Translations under genes and position numbers: made by a program
Source: Candidatus Eisenbergiella merdigallinarum
GTDB lineage: Bacteria > Bacillota > Clostridia > Lachnospirales > Lachnospiraceae
Assembly (NCBI GenBank): GCA_019119355.1
Contig: DWXE01000043.1
Span: 87,277 to 151,276, forward strand
DNA length: 64,000 bases
Direction: 5' to 3'
In this document: piece after piece, positions 17,622-25,060 of the stretch
Numbering within the stretch: position 1 is the first letter of the stretch
How the letters are laid out: every line of letters starts with the position of its first letter
The notes under the pieces: generated by a model
Told to the model about the DNA's origin: nothing
Seen by the model: the letters and a program-made list of their open reading frames with translations, nothing else
Database searches by the model: none

Positions 17622-18107
17622 TCAACCGATGGAAAACAGCGGCTGGCCGTACTCCACCACCTGCCCGTTTTCCACGAGAATCTCCTTCACCACGCCGTCT
17701 CTGTCGCAGGTCACCTCGTTCATCAGCTTCATGGCTTCGATGATGCCGATCACCTGCCCCTTCTTCACCGGATCCCCGACCCTGACAAAGGGATCCTCCT
17801 CCGGCGAGGGCGCGTTATAAAACATGCCCACCAACGGAGCCTTGATGAGGGATGCCTCATCCGGGGCTGCCCCCGCTGCCGGCGCTTTCGCCGTCTCCTC
17901 CGGCTGCCGCTCTTCGCCCCGGTTCTCCTGTTCCGGCTGCGGCGCGCTTTGAACCTGAGCGCCGGTCTCCTGGCGCACATCCTCTTTTTCCGGCAGAACG
18001 CGTTCCTTTTTGATCACGATCCGCTTCCCGTTTTCTTCCAGCTCCAGACAGGTGAGACCGTGCCTGGAAAAAGTCTGGATCAGCTCGTTGACTTCCTGCA
18101 TGTTCAT
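17622..18107 (-). CDS. accB: Biotin carboxyl carrier protein of acetyl-CoA carboxylase
   Basis: A 161-residue BCCP. The N-terminal helix starts [18 protein letters not shown] Pro/Glu/Ala-rich flexible linker (about residues 45-90) leads to the C-terminal biotinyl domain. The biotin attachment lysine lies in [10 protein letters not shown], and the [18 protein letters not shown] thumb-like stretch is typical of AccB. The ORF track uses an upstream GTG (18119), but AGGTGG lies eight bases before the ATG at 18107, so that start is chosen. It is the first gene of the acc operon, whose promoter and candidate operator lie just upstream. Confidence 0.95.
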   Translation of the reverse strand: MNMQEVNELIQTFSRHGLTCLELEENGKRIVIKKERVLPEKEDVRQETGAQVQSAPQPEQENRGEERQPEETAKAPAAGAAPDEASLIKAPLVGMFYNAPSPEEDPFVRVGDPVKKGQVIGIIEAMKLMNEVTCDRDGVVKEILVENGQVVEYGQPLFSIG

Positions 18108-18152
18108 CGTAAAATCCACCTTTCCGCCCGCTATATTCTTCTACTTTCAAAT

Positions 18153-18169
18153 ATTTTGAATCTCAAACT
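18153..18169 (-). promoter_or_regulatory. FabT-like operator over the acc transcription start
   Basis: On the minus strand the 17-mer AGTTTGAGATTCAAAAT fits the published FabT box of streptococci and relatives (ANTTTGATTATCAAATT), with the core inverted repeat TTTGA-N3-TCAAA. It occupies about +1 to +17 of the predicted acc transcript, where a bound repressor would block transcription. Involvement of a FabT-type regulator is inference, and no such gene lies in the window. Confidence 0.7.
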
Positions 18170-18175
18170 ATATCC

Positions 18176-18204
18176 ACTATAATGACTCAACCTTCTTTTG
18201 TCAA
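18176..18204 (-). promoter_or_regulatory. Sigma-A promoter of accB-accC-accDA
   Basis: A perfect TTGACA (18199-18204) and TATAGT (18176-18181) are separated by 17 bases on the minus strand. The predicted start at about 18169 sits on the edge of the FabT-like box. Confidence 0.85.
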
Positions 18205-18462
18205 GTGGGAGCTTGCTCACGAAGCTGCATTTTGTCGCATGCGCCTATAGGGCGGACGCCCGACATGAATCATTTGACGGATGGCTTGGCTGAATTGTTA
18301 CGATCTGCCGCGAACCGGCAACGGTTCTGCCGCATCAACTGGCCTGCTCAAAAAAATACAAAATGGTACTTTTTCTCAAGCCAGTTTTGTGTATACTGTG
18401 TGTATGGAAAATAGTTGAGGCCGAATCGTTTCCAAAACTACATGATTATGAGGTGACCCGTT
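18205..18462. other. Divergent intergenic stretch between acc and the ECF gene
   Basis: Together with the acc promoter region, this gap exceeds 300 bases. Beyond the acc signals it holds a possible TATACT -10 box (18392-18397, plus strand, weak -35) for the ECF gene. It also holds several small GC-rich dyads such as GGGCGG/CGCCC around 18250. I see no known riboswitch fold and no gene. Confidence 0.4.
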
Positions 18463-19065
18463 ATGAAAAATGAAAAGATACAGAAACTCGTGCTGACCGG
18501 CGTTTTCGCCGCCCTTTCCTACGTGATCTTCACCTTCCTTCAGTTCAAGATCCCGCTTCCCGGAGGGGACGCCACTTCCATCCATCTGGGCAACGCGGTC
18601 TGCGTGCTGGGGGCCCTGATCCTGGGCGGCTTCTACGGAGGGCTGGCCGGCGCCATCGGGATGACCATCGGAGACCTTCTGGACCCCGTCTACGTCGTCT
18701 ACGCGCCCAAAACCTTTTTGCTCAAGCTGTGCATCGGCCTCATCGCCGGGCTCATCGCCCACCGGCTGGGCCGCATCACGCACCGGACCGACCGGAAGGC
18801 CATCGGCAAATGGGTTCTTCTGGCAGCGCTGGGCGGGCTTTTGTTCAACACCGTCTTCGATCCCCTGGTGGGCTACCTGTATAAGCTGCTCGTCCTCGGA
18901 AAGCCGGCGGCGCAGATCGCCCTCACCTGGAATATCCTCTCCACCAGCATCAACACGGTCATTTCCACCGTCGTATCCGTGGTGGTCTATATGGCCCTGC
19001 TGCCTTCGCTGAAAAAAGCCGGACTGTTCTTTACTATCGGGAAAGAAAAGAGTAAAATGGACTAA
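18463..19065 (+). CDS. ECF transporter S component, probably for vitamin B6
   Basis: A 200-residue membrane protein with about six hydrophobic segments. It begins MKNEKIQKLVLTGVFAALSY and has the small-residue motif (GVFAAL) through which S components dock on the shared EcfT subunit. ECF S components capture one vitamin outside the cell. The EcfA/A'/T module is not in the window, so this is a group II (shared-module) transporter. Its ligand is inferred from context: the next gene, 41 bases downstream on the same strand, is a pyridoxamine/pyridoxal kinase, and pyridoxine S components (PdxU types) are known. GAGGTG precedes the ATG. Confidence 0.8.
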   Translation: MKNEKIQKLVLTGVFAALSYVIFTFLQFKIPLPGGDATSIHLGNAVCVLGALILGGFYGGLAGAIGMTIGDLLDPVYVVYAPKTFLLKLCIGLIAGLIAHRLGRITHRTDRKAIGKWVLLAALGGLLFNTVFDPLVGYLYKLLVLGKPAAQIALTWNILSTSINTVISTVVSVVVYMALLPSLKKAGLFFTIGKEKSKMD

Positions 19066-19106
19066 AGCGCGGTTTGCGCCATCCATTCGAAAGGAGATTT
19101 CCCCTC

Positions 19107-19988
19107 ATGAATTACCGGATTCCGCCCAGGGTTGCCATGTTCAACAGCTTCGCAGGGTACGGGCGCTGCTCCACCACGGAAGCGGTCCCCATTTTGAGCG
19201 CCATGAGGGTGCAGGCCTGCCCTGTCCCCACCGCTGTTTATTCCAACCACACCGGATTCCCTTCCTATTATTGTCATGATTTTACCGGGCAGCTCCCAGA
19301 CTATCTGAGCCAGTGGGAGCGGCTCGGTCTCGCGTTTGACGGAATTTATGTGGGCCTGCTGGGGCAGAAGGAGCAGATCCCCGTGGTGGCGGATTTCATC
19401 CGGCAGCAGAGGCAGCGCGGATGCCCTCTGGTCCTCATCGATCCCATCATGGGAGATCACGGGAACACCTATCGCCCCGTGAGCCCCGAATACTGCGAAG
19501 AGATCAAAGAGCTCGTCCGGCTGGCCGATATCATCACGCCCAACATCACCGAGGCGTGCCTGCTCACCGGCGTCCGCTACAAGGACAACGGATGGCGCCA
19601 GGAGGAGCTCGTGGATATCTGCGAAAAGCTGCACGCTTTCGGCCCCGACAAGATAGCCGTGACGGGCCTGCAGCGCCGTTCCCCCCAGGGCTATTACGAC
19701 AGCTTCATCAACTTCGTCTCCCAGCGCCGTCCCGAAAGCGGCTCCCTGGAGACCACCAGCACCGTCACCCGCACCGCCGGCCCCTCCAGGCACGGCACCG
19801 GGGATATTTTCGCAGCCATCGTCGCGGGCGACGCGGTAAGAGGGGAAGATTTCGTCGCGTCCGTGGAAAAGGCCGCTTCGTTCATCAGCCTGTGCATCCA
19901 CGCGTCGGACGAGCTGGGCATCCCGGAATCCGACGGCATCTGCTTCGAGAATTTTCTGGACGCCCTCATCCCCCGGGACGAATCCTGA
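19107..19988 (+). CDS. Pyridoxamine/pyridoxal kinase (PdxY-like)
   Basis: A 293-residue ribokinase-fold enzyme that phosphorylates the hydroxymethyl group of B6 vitamers. It shows the N-terminal FNSFAGYGRCSTTEAVPIL (substrate loop), VYSNHTGFPSYY, IDPIMGDHG (the D-P-V-M-G-D motif of the family), ITPNITEACLLTG, and the ATP/anion-hole GPSRHGTGDIFAAI with the catalytic aspartate. The start at 19107 follows AAAGGAG. Earlier in-frame codons in the track lack a ribosome binding site. It sits directly behind an ECF S component, which fits uptake followed by phosphorylation trapping. A dyad GGAGGAAG...CTTCCTCC after the stop overlaps the end of the convergent response-regulator gene. Confidence 0.88.
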   Translation: MNYRIPPRVAMFNSFAGYGRCSTTEAVPILSAMRVQACPVPTAVYSNHTGFPSYYCHDFTGQLPDYLSQWERLGLAFDGIYVGLLGQKEQIPVVADFIRQQRQRGCPLVLIDPIMGDHGNTYRPVSPEYCEEIKELVRLADIITPNITEACLLTGVRYKDNGWRQEELVDICEKLHAFGPDKIAVTGLQRRSPQGYYDSFINFVSQRRPESGSLETTSTVTRTAGPSRHGTGDIFAAIVAGDAVRGEDFVASVEKAASFISLCIHASDELGIPESDGICFENFLDALIPRDES

Positions 19989-20039
19989 AGGAGGAAGCAC
20001 GTCTCACAGAGGGAGCGTGTCTCATGGAACAGGCTCGTC

Positions 20040-20738
20040 TCACTCTTCCTCCGCCATCCGGTAGCCCACTCCGATCTCCGTATGGATATACCGGGGTTCG
20101 GCCGGATTCTGTTCCAGCTTGCGGCGGATATTGGCCATATTGACGCGCAGAATCCGGTTGTTGTCGTCCATATAGGGGCCCCACACGTGGGAGATGATGG
20201 CGTCGTAGGTCACCACCCTTCCGGCGTTGGCCGCCAGAAAGGCCACGATCTTATACTCCACCTGCGTCAGGTGGACTTCCTCTCCGTTTACCCGGACCGC
20301 TCTTTTGCCGAAATCCAGCTGCAGCCCTCCGGTGATGAAGACGTTCTCCGCCTTCGTCTGTCCGGACGCGGCCCCGTGGCGCAGGGCGGTACGGATCCGC
20401 GCCATCAGCTCCGGGGAGCCCACCGGCTTGGTGATGTAGTCGTCCGCGCCCAGATCCAGGGCCTCCACCTTCTCCTTCTCCTGATTTCTGGCCGAGAGCA
20501 CGATGATAGGCATCCCGGACCATTCCCTCACCTTCCGGATGACTTCCATCCCGTCCAGATCCGGAAGCCCCAGATCCAGCAAAATGAGATCCGGACAAAG
20601 GGAGGCGGCCAGCGCCAGCCCTTCCTTTCCCAAACGCGTGCTCACCGCCTTATACTCCTGGGCCTTCAGGCTCGTGGCGATGAAATCCGCGATATTTTCT
20701 TCATCTTCTATGATCAGTACCGTCGCTTTTGTCTGCAT
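20040..20738 (-). CDS. KdpE-like response regulator
   Basis: A 232-residue OmpR-type regulator. The receiver domain (residues 7-120) has the acidic pair IIEDEEN, the phosphorylated Asp in LILLDLGLPDLDGMEV, and the Lys in YITKPVGSPEL. The winged-helix DNA-binding domain ends YIHTEIGVGYRMAEEE. The spacing and LRVNMANIRRKLEQ resemble KdpE, the regulator of potassium uptake. It is encoded 19 bases after its partner kinase. No kdpFABC operon is visible here, so the potassium role is only a family-based guess. Confidence 0.9.
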   Translation of the reverse strand: MQTKATVLIIEDEENIADFIATSLKAQEYKAVSTRLGKEGLALAASLCPDLILLDLGLPDLDGMEVIRKVREWSGMPIIVLSARNQEKEKVEALDLGADDYITKPVGSPELMARIRTALRHGAASGQTKAENVFITGGLQLDFGKRAVRVNGEEVHLTQVEYKIVAFLAANAGRVVTYDAIISHVWGPYMDDNNRILRVNMANIRRKLEQNPAEPRYIHTEIGVGYRMAEEE

Positions 20739-20757
20739 CGTTTCCTCCGAATTCCTC

Positions 20758-21852
20758 TCATTCTCCCGGCAGCGTGAAACGGATTTCCGCCCCGCCGCCG
20801 TGATTGCGCGCCTCGATGGTCCCGCCGTGAGCCGTGATAATGGTCTTGCAAATGGACAGCCCGATGCCCATCCCCCGGTAGCTGTCCGCCTCCCCGCTTC
20901 CCGTGGAAGCCTCGCCGTCGAAAATGGTCTTCAGCCGGTCCGGCTCGATCCCCGTACCGTAGTCCTTCACGCAAAAGACCGCGGAACTCCCCTCCGTTCC
21001 GGCATACAGCTCCATCTCCCGTTCGCTGTGAGCGTGATAGAAGGCGTTCTCCATCAGGTTGATGAGCACCTGTTCGATGAGCATGGCGTCCATGGGAACC
21101 ATGATGAATTCATCCGGCAGGCTGACCTTCACCTTCGCCTCCGGGATCCTCTTTTTAAACCGGCGCACTGCTTCCGCCATCACCTCTTCCACCGGCTCCA
21201 GCGATTTGTTCACGCTGGCCGAATCGTCCCGGATCCTCGTCACCGTCAGAAGGTTTTCCACCATATTCAAAAGCCAGTTGGCGTCCTCCCCGATGTGCCT
21301 GACCATATCCCTCTTCTTGTCCTCGGAAAGGAAGGCCTCGTTTTCCAGATAGGAGCTGCTGGCGCCGATGATCCCGGTCAGGGGCGTGCGCAGGTCGTGG
21401 GACACGGCCCTCAAAAGGTTCGCGCGCATCCTCTCCTTTTCCGCCTCCATCAGCTTCTTCTCCTGGCTGGCCAGAATGCCCGACTGCTGCTTCGTATAGG
21501 AGGTCACGGCGCTGACGGCCACCGCGATGACGAGCATGCAAAAGAAGGTCACCGGATACCCCTTCATGGAAAAATCCCAGCAGAAATAGGGGTAGGTAAA
21601 CAGGTAGTTGACGCATCCCACGCTGACCATGGCGGCCACGATCCCGGGCACGTACCCCCGGGTGAACCGGGGGATAAAAATCAGCGCCACCGTGTAAAAC
21701 ATCACGATGTTCACCGACCCTTCCGACAGCATGTGATACAGCCCGGCCACCGCCGTCACCCCGGCCAGGATCGCCGTCGTCACCAGCGTATTCTTCCAGG
21801 TGATCTCCCACTTTTCCCGCCACCAGTTCCCGTTGCGGAATTTTTCCATCAT
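20758..21852 (-). CDS. KdpD-like sensor histidine kinase lacking the N-terminal KdpD/USP domains
   Basis: A 364-residue kinase. After a short cytoplasmic N-terminus come four membrane segments of the DUF4118 (KdpD transmembrane) type (about residues 20-120), then a coiled linker. The HisKA motif is LLRAVSHDLRTPLTGIIG, and the ATPase has N box LMENAFYHAH, G1 DYGTGI and GIGLSICKTII. Full KdpD proteins (about 900 aa) carry an ATP-binding KdpD domain and a universal-stress domain in front, and both are absent here. The start at 21852 is chosen for the AAAGGA eight bases upstream. The track ORF runs far into the flavin reductase gene and is not credible at its 5' end. Confidence 0.88.
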   Translation of the reverse strand: MMEKFRNGNWWREKWEITWKNTLVTTAILAGVTAVAGLYHMLSEGSVNIVMFYTVALIFIPRFTRGYVPGIVAAMVSVGCVNYLFTYPYFCWDFSMKGYPVTFFCMLVIAVAVSAVTSYTKQQSGILASQEKKLMEAEKERMRANLLRAVSHDLRTPLTGIIGASSSYLENEAFLSEDKKRDMVRHIGEDANWLLNMVENLLTVTRIRDDSASVNKSLEPVEEVMAEAVRRFKKRIPEAKVKVSLPDEFIMVPMDAMLIEQVLINLMENAFYHAHSEREMELYAGTEGSSAVFCVKDYGTGIEPDRLKTIFDGEASTGSGEADSYRGMGIGLSICKTIITAHGGTIEARNHGGGAEIRFTLPGE

Positions 21853-21909
21853 CGCCCTCATCCTTTCCGGGGCGCCCGCCCCCGGCCGTATCCGCGCTCG
21901 CTGTCCGTT

Positions 21910-21956
21910 GCCCGGCAAATGTCCGCCCATGCGAGCATGGCGGTCGCTTGCCGGGC
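21910..21956. repeat. Strong GC-rich hairpin between kinase and flavin reductase genes
   Basis: GCCCGGCAA pairs with TTGCCGGGC, with a second nested dyad CCGCCCATGC/GCATGGCGG. It has no U run, so it is not a standard terminator. It could be a processing site or an intergenic repeat copy. Confidence 0.6.
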
Positions 21957-22004
21957 TTATCGCGCAAAACAGGGCTGCCGCATCGCTGCTACAGCCCCAT
22001 TCCC

Positions 22005-22508
22005 TCAGTCGTTTATAATCACCCGTTCGATCCGTCCGATGTAGAGCCTGTGGAAATCCTTCTGGGGATACCACTTCTCCACCACCGACCGGTCGCAGAA
22101 AGAACTCTCTTCCATGGGGCCGGCGAACTGCTTTCTGCAGATGAGCGTCATCCGGCTCTCCGAAAAGACCGGCGCTCCGTCCACGATCCGCTCCGTCAGG
22201 CCGCATGCCGCGATTTTGTCCTCGTCCCTGCCGGAGACCGTCCCCATGTGGTTCATGATCTCCCGCTTATCCTCCGGCATAATTCCCAGGGAAAAGGTGT
22301 CCGCCCGGTCCAGAAACGTCCTGGTATAACGCTGGGGACGGACTACGAGGAAGGCGGAGGGCTTTCCCCACATCACGCCCAGGGCTCCCCAGCTGGCCGT
22401 CATGGCGTTGCTCTTCTCCCCGTCGCTGGCCGCCGCCAGCAGCCACTGGTTCCCGATCAGGTCAAAAACGTTATCCGGAAGCTCTTCCGGTCTGATTTCC
22501 CTTGCCAT
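22005..22508 (-). CDS. Flavin reductase-like domain protein
   Basis: A 167-residue FMN-binding split-barrel protein of the flavin-reductase type. Conserved parts include NAMTASWGALGVMWGKPSAF (FMN phosphate contacts), VVRPQRYTRTFLDRADTFSLG, and the C-terminal HRLYIGRIERVI. Such proteins reduce FMN with NAD(P)H or bind FMN for other redox reactions, and the partner oxidase is unknown. AGGAGGG precedes the ATG. It lies between the PspC gene and the kinase gene on the same strand. Confidence 0.88.
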   Translation of the reverse strand: MAREIRPEELPDNVFDLIGNQWLLAAASDGEKSNAMTASWGALGVMWGKPSAFLVVRPQRYTRTFLDRADTFSLGIMPEDKREIMNHMGTVSGRDEDKIAACGLTERIVDGAPVFSESRMTLICRKQFAGPMEESSFCDRSVVEKWYPQKDFHRLYIGRIERVIIND

Positions 22509-22526
22509 CGCGCATCCCTCCTGCTG

Positions 22527-22736
22527 TCAGTCCACAATTCCGTCATCCTCCGGAATGATCACCGAAAGGATGAAGTATAAAATCAATCCCAAAAATCCCG
22601 CTCCCGCGATCAGGCTGATCACCACATAGAGCACCCGGATCACCGTGGGGTCGATCCCCGTATACGTGCCGAGCCCGCCGCAAACGCCGCAGACCATCCG
22701 GTTGGATGTAGAACGGTACAGTTTCTTCTGACTCAT
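22527..22736 (-). CDS. PspC domain membrane protein
   Basis: A 69-residue PspC-family protein: MSQKKLYRSTSNRMVCGVC with the glycine-rich GGLGTYTGIDPTVIRVLYV, then one strong transmembrane segment (LIAGAGFLGLILYFILSVII) and an acidic tail. PspC proteins sense or respond to envelope stress, often beside DUF4097 and DUF1700 genes as here. The start at 22736 is used instead of the upstream ATG in the track because GAGG precedes it and the family begins at this residue. Confidence 0.9.
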   Translation of the reverse strand: MSQKKLYRSTSNRMVCGVCGGLGTYTGIDPTVIRVLYVVISLIAGAGFLGLILYFILSVIIPEDDGIVD

Positions 22737-22785
22737 CTTCTTTGCCTCACTTTCTGCGGGACGGTTTGAAACCGCCCGCTCTATC

Positions 22786-23799
22786 TTAACGCGATTTCCA
22801 CAAAATTTCAATACTGCCCATGGAGGATTCCAGCTTCATTTTCCTGTCCGAACCGTTTTCCACTGTTTTTTCCCGGTCGAGTCCGGAATAATCCCGATCT
22901 CCCACGGTAATATTTCCCATATCCGTTTTGATCTCGTAGTTGAAATCGTCTTCCTCTTCCGCCAGGGTCATGAGGATGCTTCCCATATCCGTGGATGCCG
23001 TCACGTTTCCGGATACGCTTCCCGACAGCTCCACGCTCCCCAGGTCCGACGTCGCGCAGACGTCTTTTCCGTCAAACTCTTCCACCAGAATGCTCCCCAG
23101 ATCCGTGTCGGCCTCCAGCCAGCCCGCATTCAGCTCCCCGATTTCGATGGAACCCAGATCGGATTCCAGAGAGACCTCTCCGGCCTCCAGCCGGTCCGCG
23201 GAAATGTTTCCCAATCCCGCGGACAGCTCCGCCGTCTCCCAGGCCGCTCCCTCCGGGACCGTCAGCACCAGCTTTCTTTCGCCGTTCTTAAATACCTCCT
23301 TTTTCCTGCCCACATCCCGAAGGCGGAGCGCGCCGTCCTTCACATAGCACTGGATCCGGCTCACGTTATGCCCCTCCAGAGAAATGGTATCGCCTTCCCC
23401 CTCCACGATCTCCAGGGCGTGAATGCCCAGCTCCACCTCCAGGTCGCAGGGAAGCGCCCCGTCCCAGATCACGGTATCGCCGAAATCGCCGTCGAAAATT
23501 TTCTCGCCGTCCTCAGCCTCTTCCCCGATCCATGTGGAAGCGCTGCTCCAAAAAGGCAGGTCCAGCCAGCCGCCTTCCGCTCCGTCTTCGATCGCATCCC
23601 CCAGCTCCTCCAGGGAATCCTCCAGAAATCCCAGTCCCGGCAGATTGGAGACGCCGTACCAGGGAAAACGCAGCCGTCCGTGATGGACTTCGAACTGTCC
23701 GTTCCCGCCCGCGGCGGCCCCGATCCCAAAAAGGACCACCCCCGCCGCGATGCATCCGGCAGCCGCAAAGAGCGCTCTTTTCGTTCCCTTTTTCATCAT
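22786..23799 (-). CDS. DUF4097 (bactofilin-like beta-repeat) membrane-anchored protein
   Basis: A 337-residue protein with an N-terminal transmembrane/signal segment (about residues 8-32) and a C-terminal DUF4097 domain. That domain is built from repeats of the form 'xxSDLGSIxxxxL' (for example SLESDLGSIEIG, EADTDLGSILVE, CATSDLGSVELS, ASTDMGSILMT), predicted to form a right-handed beta helix outside the membrane. Its function is unknown, and family members are linked to envelope-stress loci. Its ATG overlaps the DUF1700 stop (ATGA). It belongs to a padR-DUF1700-DUF4097-pspC unit. Confidence 0.85.
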   Translation of the reverse strand: MMKKGTKRALFAAAGCIAAGVVLFGIGAAAGGNGQFEVHHGRLRFPWYGVSNLPGLGFLEDSLEELGDAIEDGAEGGWLDLPFWSSASTWIGEEAEDGEKIFDGDFGDTVIWDGALPCDLEVELGIHALEIVEGEGDTISLEGHNVSRIQCYVKDGALRLRDVGRKKEVFKNGERKLVLTVPEGAAWETAELSAGLGNISADRLEAGEVSLESDLGSIEIGELNAGWLEADTDLGSILVEEFDGKDVCATSDLGSVELSGSVSGNVTASTDMGSILMTLAEEEDDFNYEIKTDMGNITVGDRDYSGLDREKTVENGSDRKMKLESSMGSIEILWKSR

Positions 23800-24518
23800 C
23801 CTCTCCCTCCTTTTTTACGAAACAGGCCTCCGCAGAAATCCGCCGCCTTCCGGCAGGCGTTTGGGAACAGCTTCCCCAGCAAAAAGACGAGGAGCATGGT
23901 CAGCAGAATGCCGCATCCCACCGTGATCAGGCTCGCCCCGATCCCCATCAGGGCGCCCGCGGGGAACAAAAACAGATCCGCTAGGGATTCGAAGAAAGCG
24001 ACGGCTCCCACCGCGATGAAGATCACGCCCAGCAGCAAAAAGACCAGAATCAGCGGGATAAAGACAGCGGCCAGAACCACTGCGACGATTCCCAGCGCCA
24101 GGGCCACCGGCAAGATGACGGGGGAAGCCAGGATGCAGAGGATGACGATCAGGGCCACGGTCCCGCCGCTCATGCCCCGCTTCTTTCCTCCGGTCCGATA
24201 CCTGCGTCCGTAATCCCTTCCTCCTTCCTTCCGGGCAGCTCCCCTTTGGGAGATCACTTCGTTTTCCCTTTCCTTCGGTTCCCGGCTGTATCCCTCTTCG
24301 GAAAACCCGCCCCGCTCCGGGTCGCCTTCCCGCAGGCCCTCCCGGATGGACTGCGCCAGTTCCTCCGGCGTTCCCAGCGCCTCCAGAACCTCTTCCTCGT
24401 TCTCCACGCCGGCGTCGTTCAGATAATCGTTATAATACTGGATGGCTTCCCTTCGTTCGCTTTCCGGAAGATCGGAAAGCAGAAGCTCCACCCTCTTCAT
24501 GAAATCAATCCTGTTCAT
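23796..24518 (-). CDS. DUF1700 membrane protein
   Basis: A 240-residue protein. The N-terminal 60 residues are a helical HAAS/DUF1700 signalling module (MNRIDFMKRVELLLSDLPES, EAIQYYNDYLNDAG, EEVLEALGTPEELAQSIRE). A charged linker and three to four hydrophobic segments follow. In several Firmicutes such modules pair with PadR regulators and pass a membrane signal to them. The start at 24518 overlaps the padR stop by four bases and has GGAGG upstream. Confidence 0.87.
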   Translation of the reverse strand: MNRIDFMKRVELLLSDLPESERREAIQYYNDYLNDAGVENEEEVLEALGTPEELAQSIREGLREGDPERGGFSEEGYSREPKERENEVISQRGAARKEGGRDYGRRYRTGGKKRGMSGGTVALIVILCILASPVILPVALALGIVAVVLAAVFIPLILVFLLLGVIFIAVGAVAFFESLADLFLFPAGALMGIGASLITVGCGILLTMLLVFLLGKLFPNACRKAADFCGGLFRKKGGRG

Positions 24519-24838
24519 ATTCCGCGTCCTCCCTCGAACATGCCCGTAATCTTCTCCGAATAGCGCTCCCATTCCGCCCTGTACAGACGAAGCTGCGCGC
24601 TGCCCCGGGCCGTTATCCTGTAATATCTCCGGTTGCGGCCTCCGCATTCCATGTCGTAAACCTCCAGGCAATCATCCTTCTGCAACCTCCGCAAAACCGG
24701 ATACAGCGTGGACTCCGACAGATCGATGGCCTGCCGCACTTCCTGGGTGATCTTGTACCCGTATGTTCCCTCCGGTTCCCGGGAGACAACGGCCAGCACG
24801 ATGGCGTCCAGCAGCGCTGAACCCGTATTGAATACCAT
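24515..24838 (-). CDS. PadR-family transcriptional regulator
   Basis: A 107-residue winged-helix regulator of the PadR family, subfamily 2 size. It contains LDAIVLAVVSREPEGTYGYKI, the recognition region IDLSESTLYPVLRRLQKDD, and the wing GGRNRRYYRIT, followed by a single dimerisation helix. It is the first gene of the DUF1700-DUF4097-PspC unit and lies behind a promoter with an overlapping palindrome, so autorepression is likely. AAGGGAG precedes the ATG. Confidence 0.92.
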   Translation of the reverse strand: MVFNTGSALLDAIVLAVVSREPEGTYGYKITQEVRQAIDLSESTLYPVLRRLQKDDCLEVYDMECGGRNRRYYRITARGSAQLRLYRAEWERYSEKITGMFEGGRGI

Positions 24839-24888
24839 GTACGCTCGCTCCCTTCTCTCATTCCTCTTCCCTCGGTTTCATATCATAT

Positions 24889-24911
24889 AATACTATACAA
24901 TGTATAATATT
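24889..24911 (-). promoter_or_regulatory. Palindromic operator, probably for PadR
   Basis: The perfect 13-base core TATACAATGTATA (24894-24906) extends to 23 bases with one mismatched pair. It lies just downstream of the -10 box, covering the predicted start of the padR transcript. Confidence 0.6.
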
Positions 24912-24923
24912 GTTTACAGCTAT

Positions 24924-24952
24924 AATATATATCATATAATATTATCTGTCAA
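24924..24952 (-). promoter_or_regulatory. Sigma-A promoter of the padR operon
   Basis: TTGACA (24947-24952) and TATATT (24924-24929) lie 17 bases apart on the minus strand within a strongly AT-rich block. Confidence 0.7.
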
Positions 24953-25005
24953 CGATTATTTCCGAAAGGATTTCTAAAGATTTTCCGGCGTATTTCCTAT
25001 CGTAT

Positions 25006-25047
25006 AAAAACCGCCCCGCAACTGGGCATCGGCCAGTTGCGGGGCGG
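25006..25047 (-). terminator. Strong intrinsic terminator after the lipoprotein gene
   Basis: CCGCCCCGCAACTGG pairs perfectly with CCAGTTGCGGGGCGG around a seven-base loop. TTTTT follows on the minus strand. Confidence 0.92.
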
Positions 25048-25060
25048 TTCCTGTCAAAAA

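Noticed and set aside
18205-18462. Riboswitch upstream of the putative B6 ECF gene
   Set aside because: Only short unrelated dyads are found. No conserved blocks of a known class could be recognised.
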